Origin: JBOIBN01 sp050739575
GTDB lineage: Bacteria; Pseudomonadota; Gammaproteobacteria; JAKDMP01
Assembly: GCA_050739575.1 (NCBI GenBank)
Contig: JBOIBN010000060.1
Location: 1-13,548, forward strand
Length of the DNA stretch: 13,548 nucleotides
Reading direction: 5' to 3'
The first letter of the stretch is position 1; every line of letters begins with the position of its first letter. The notes beneath the pieces were generated by a model. The model did not search any database. It had not been told where the DNA came from and worked only from the letters and a program-made list of their open reading frames with translations. Made by a program: the position numbers and the translations under genes. Below, piece after piece: positions 13,129 to 13,548 of the stretch.

Positions 13129-13548
13129 CTACCCGCAAAGTGCCGCGGCGTGATGCGCCAGATGTTCGCGCATAAAGCTCGCTATGAAGTAGTAGCTGTG
13201 ATCGTAGCCCTCGCGCATATTGAACGTCAGCGGATGATCCGCCGCGCGGGCGGCCTCGACCAGCTTCTCCGGCAGCAATTGGCCCGCCTGCAGAAACTCA
13301 TCCGCACTGCCCTGGTCGATCAGCAACGGCAGTTTGCCTCGCGTGGTCTTGACCAACTCGTGCGCATCGTATTCGCGCCAGCGCGACTCGTCCGCCCCGA
13401 GATAACCGGTGAGGGCCTTGCGTCCCCACGGACACAGGCTCGGCGCCGCAATGGGTGCGAAGGCCGAGACCGAACGATAGCGCTCCGGATTACGCAGCGC
13501 GACGATAAGCGCACCGTGACCGCCCATCGAATGTCCGAAGATGCCGGC
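13129..13548 (-). CDS. S-formylglutathione hydrolase, C-terminal half (5' end outside window)
   Basis: This is the last 139 residues of an esterase-D/FrmB-type alpha/beta hydrolase that cleaves S-formylglutathione to formate and glutathione in formaldehyde detoxification. The fragment opens inside the nucleophile elbow G-H-S-M-G-G (Ser codon 13528-13530). The acid residue is probably the Asp in LLIDQGSADEFL and the catalytic His is in GYDHSYYFI. The PWG-x-KAL and LG motifs of the family are also present. The usual full length is about 275-285 residues, so the first half lies beyond the window edge. The TAG stop (13131-13129) comes 75 bases before the protease/PDZ start, which has its own promoter, so the genes are adjacent rather than clearly one operon. 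A formaldehyde dehydrogenase gene is expected farther upstream but cannot be seen. Confidence 0.93.
   Translation of the reverse strand, partial: AGIFGHSMGGHGALIVALRNPERYRSVSAFAPIAAPSLCPWGRKALTGYLGADESRWREYDAHELVKTTRGKLPLLIDQGSADEFLQAGQLLPEKLVEAARAADHPLTFNMREGYDHSYYFIASFMREHLAHHAAALCG

Noticed and set aside
1..13548. CRISPR array, tRNA/rRNA genes, transposase or phage genes
   Set aside because: No regularly spaced direct repeats, cloverleaf-like segments or such proteins were seen on either strand.

Overview
The window reads as ordinary chromosomal DNA of a GC-rich proteobacterium. Alternative GTG/TTG starts, Shine-Dalgarno sites and sigma70-type promoters are visible. The protein repertoire (TIR-TM-TPR protein, DUF1003, DUF3429, double aspartic-protease/PDZ proteins, S-formylglutathione hydrolase) suggests a gammaproteobacterium of the Xanthomonadales/Steroidobacterales kind, but that placement is inference. 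No rRNA, tRNA, CRISPR array, intact transposase or phage gene was recognised.

Region 1 (1-3142, + strand) looks like a signalling or defence-type module. It holds the C-terminal tail of a membrane protein resembling SLATT/2TM effector tails, then a 721-residue TIR-transmembrane-TPR protein with the NADase-type W-x3-E motif, then a small unassigned beta-rich protein. The tail identification and any joint function are tentative.

Region 2 (3143-8307) is mostly membrane proteins. In order: a rhomboid intramembrane protease (minus strand), a divergently oriented DUF1003 protein, two tandem paralogous three- to four-helix membrane proteins behind a strong sigma70-like promoter, an MFS transporter that starts at TTG just after a nine-codon mini-ORF, and a fusion of a cysteine-less glutaredoxin fold to a DUF3429 membrane domain. 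A related palindromic repeat lies in each of the two convergent intergenic gaps that border this block (3171-3237 and 8216-8303).

Region 3 (8308-13548, all minus strand) encodes exported proteins. In transcription order: the 3' half of S-formylglutathione hydrolase; then, behind its own promoter with an overlapping 9-bp inverted repeat, a periplasmic protein with two retropepsin-like lobes and a C-terminal PDZ domain; a 470-bp gene-free gap; a full-length paralogue of that protein whose first lobe has lost its catalytic Asp; a terminator-like hairpin; and a small secreted protein of unknown function.

The most unusual items are the single-chain double-retropepsin/PDZ pair with one degenerate active site, the glutaredoxin-DUF3429 fusion without active-site cysteines, the repeat found between both convergent gene pairs, and the TIR-TPR neighbourhood.
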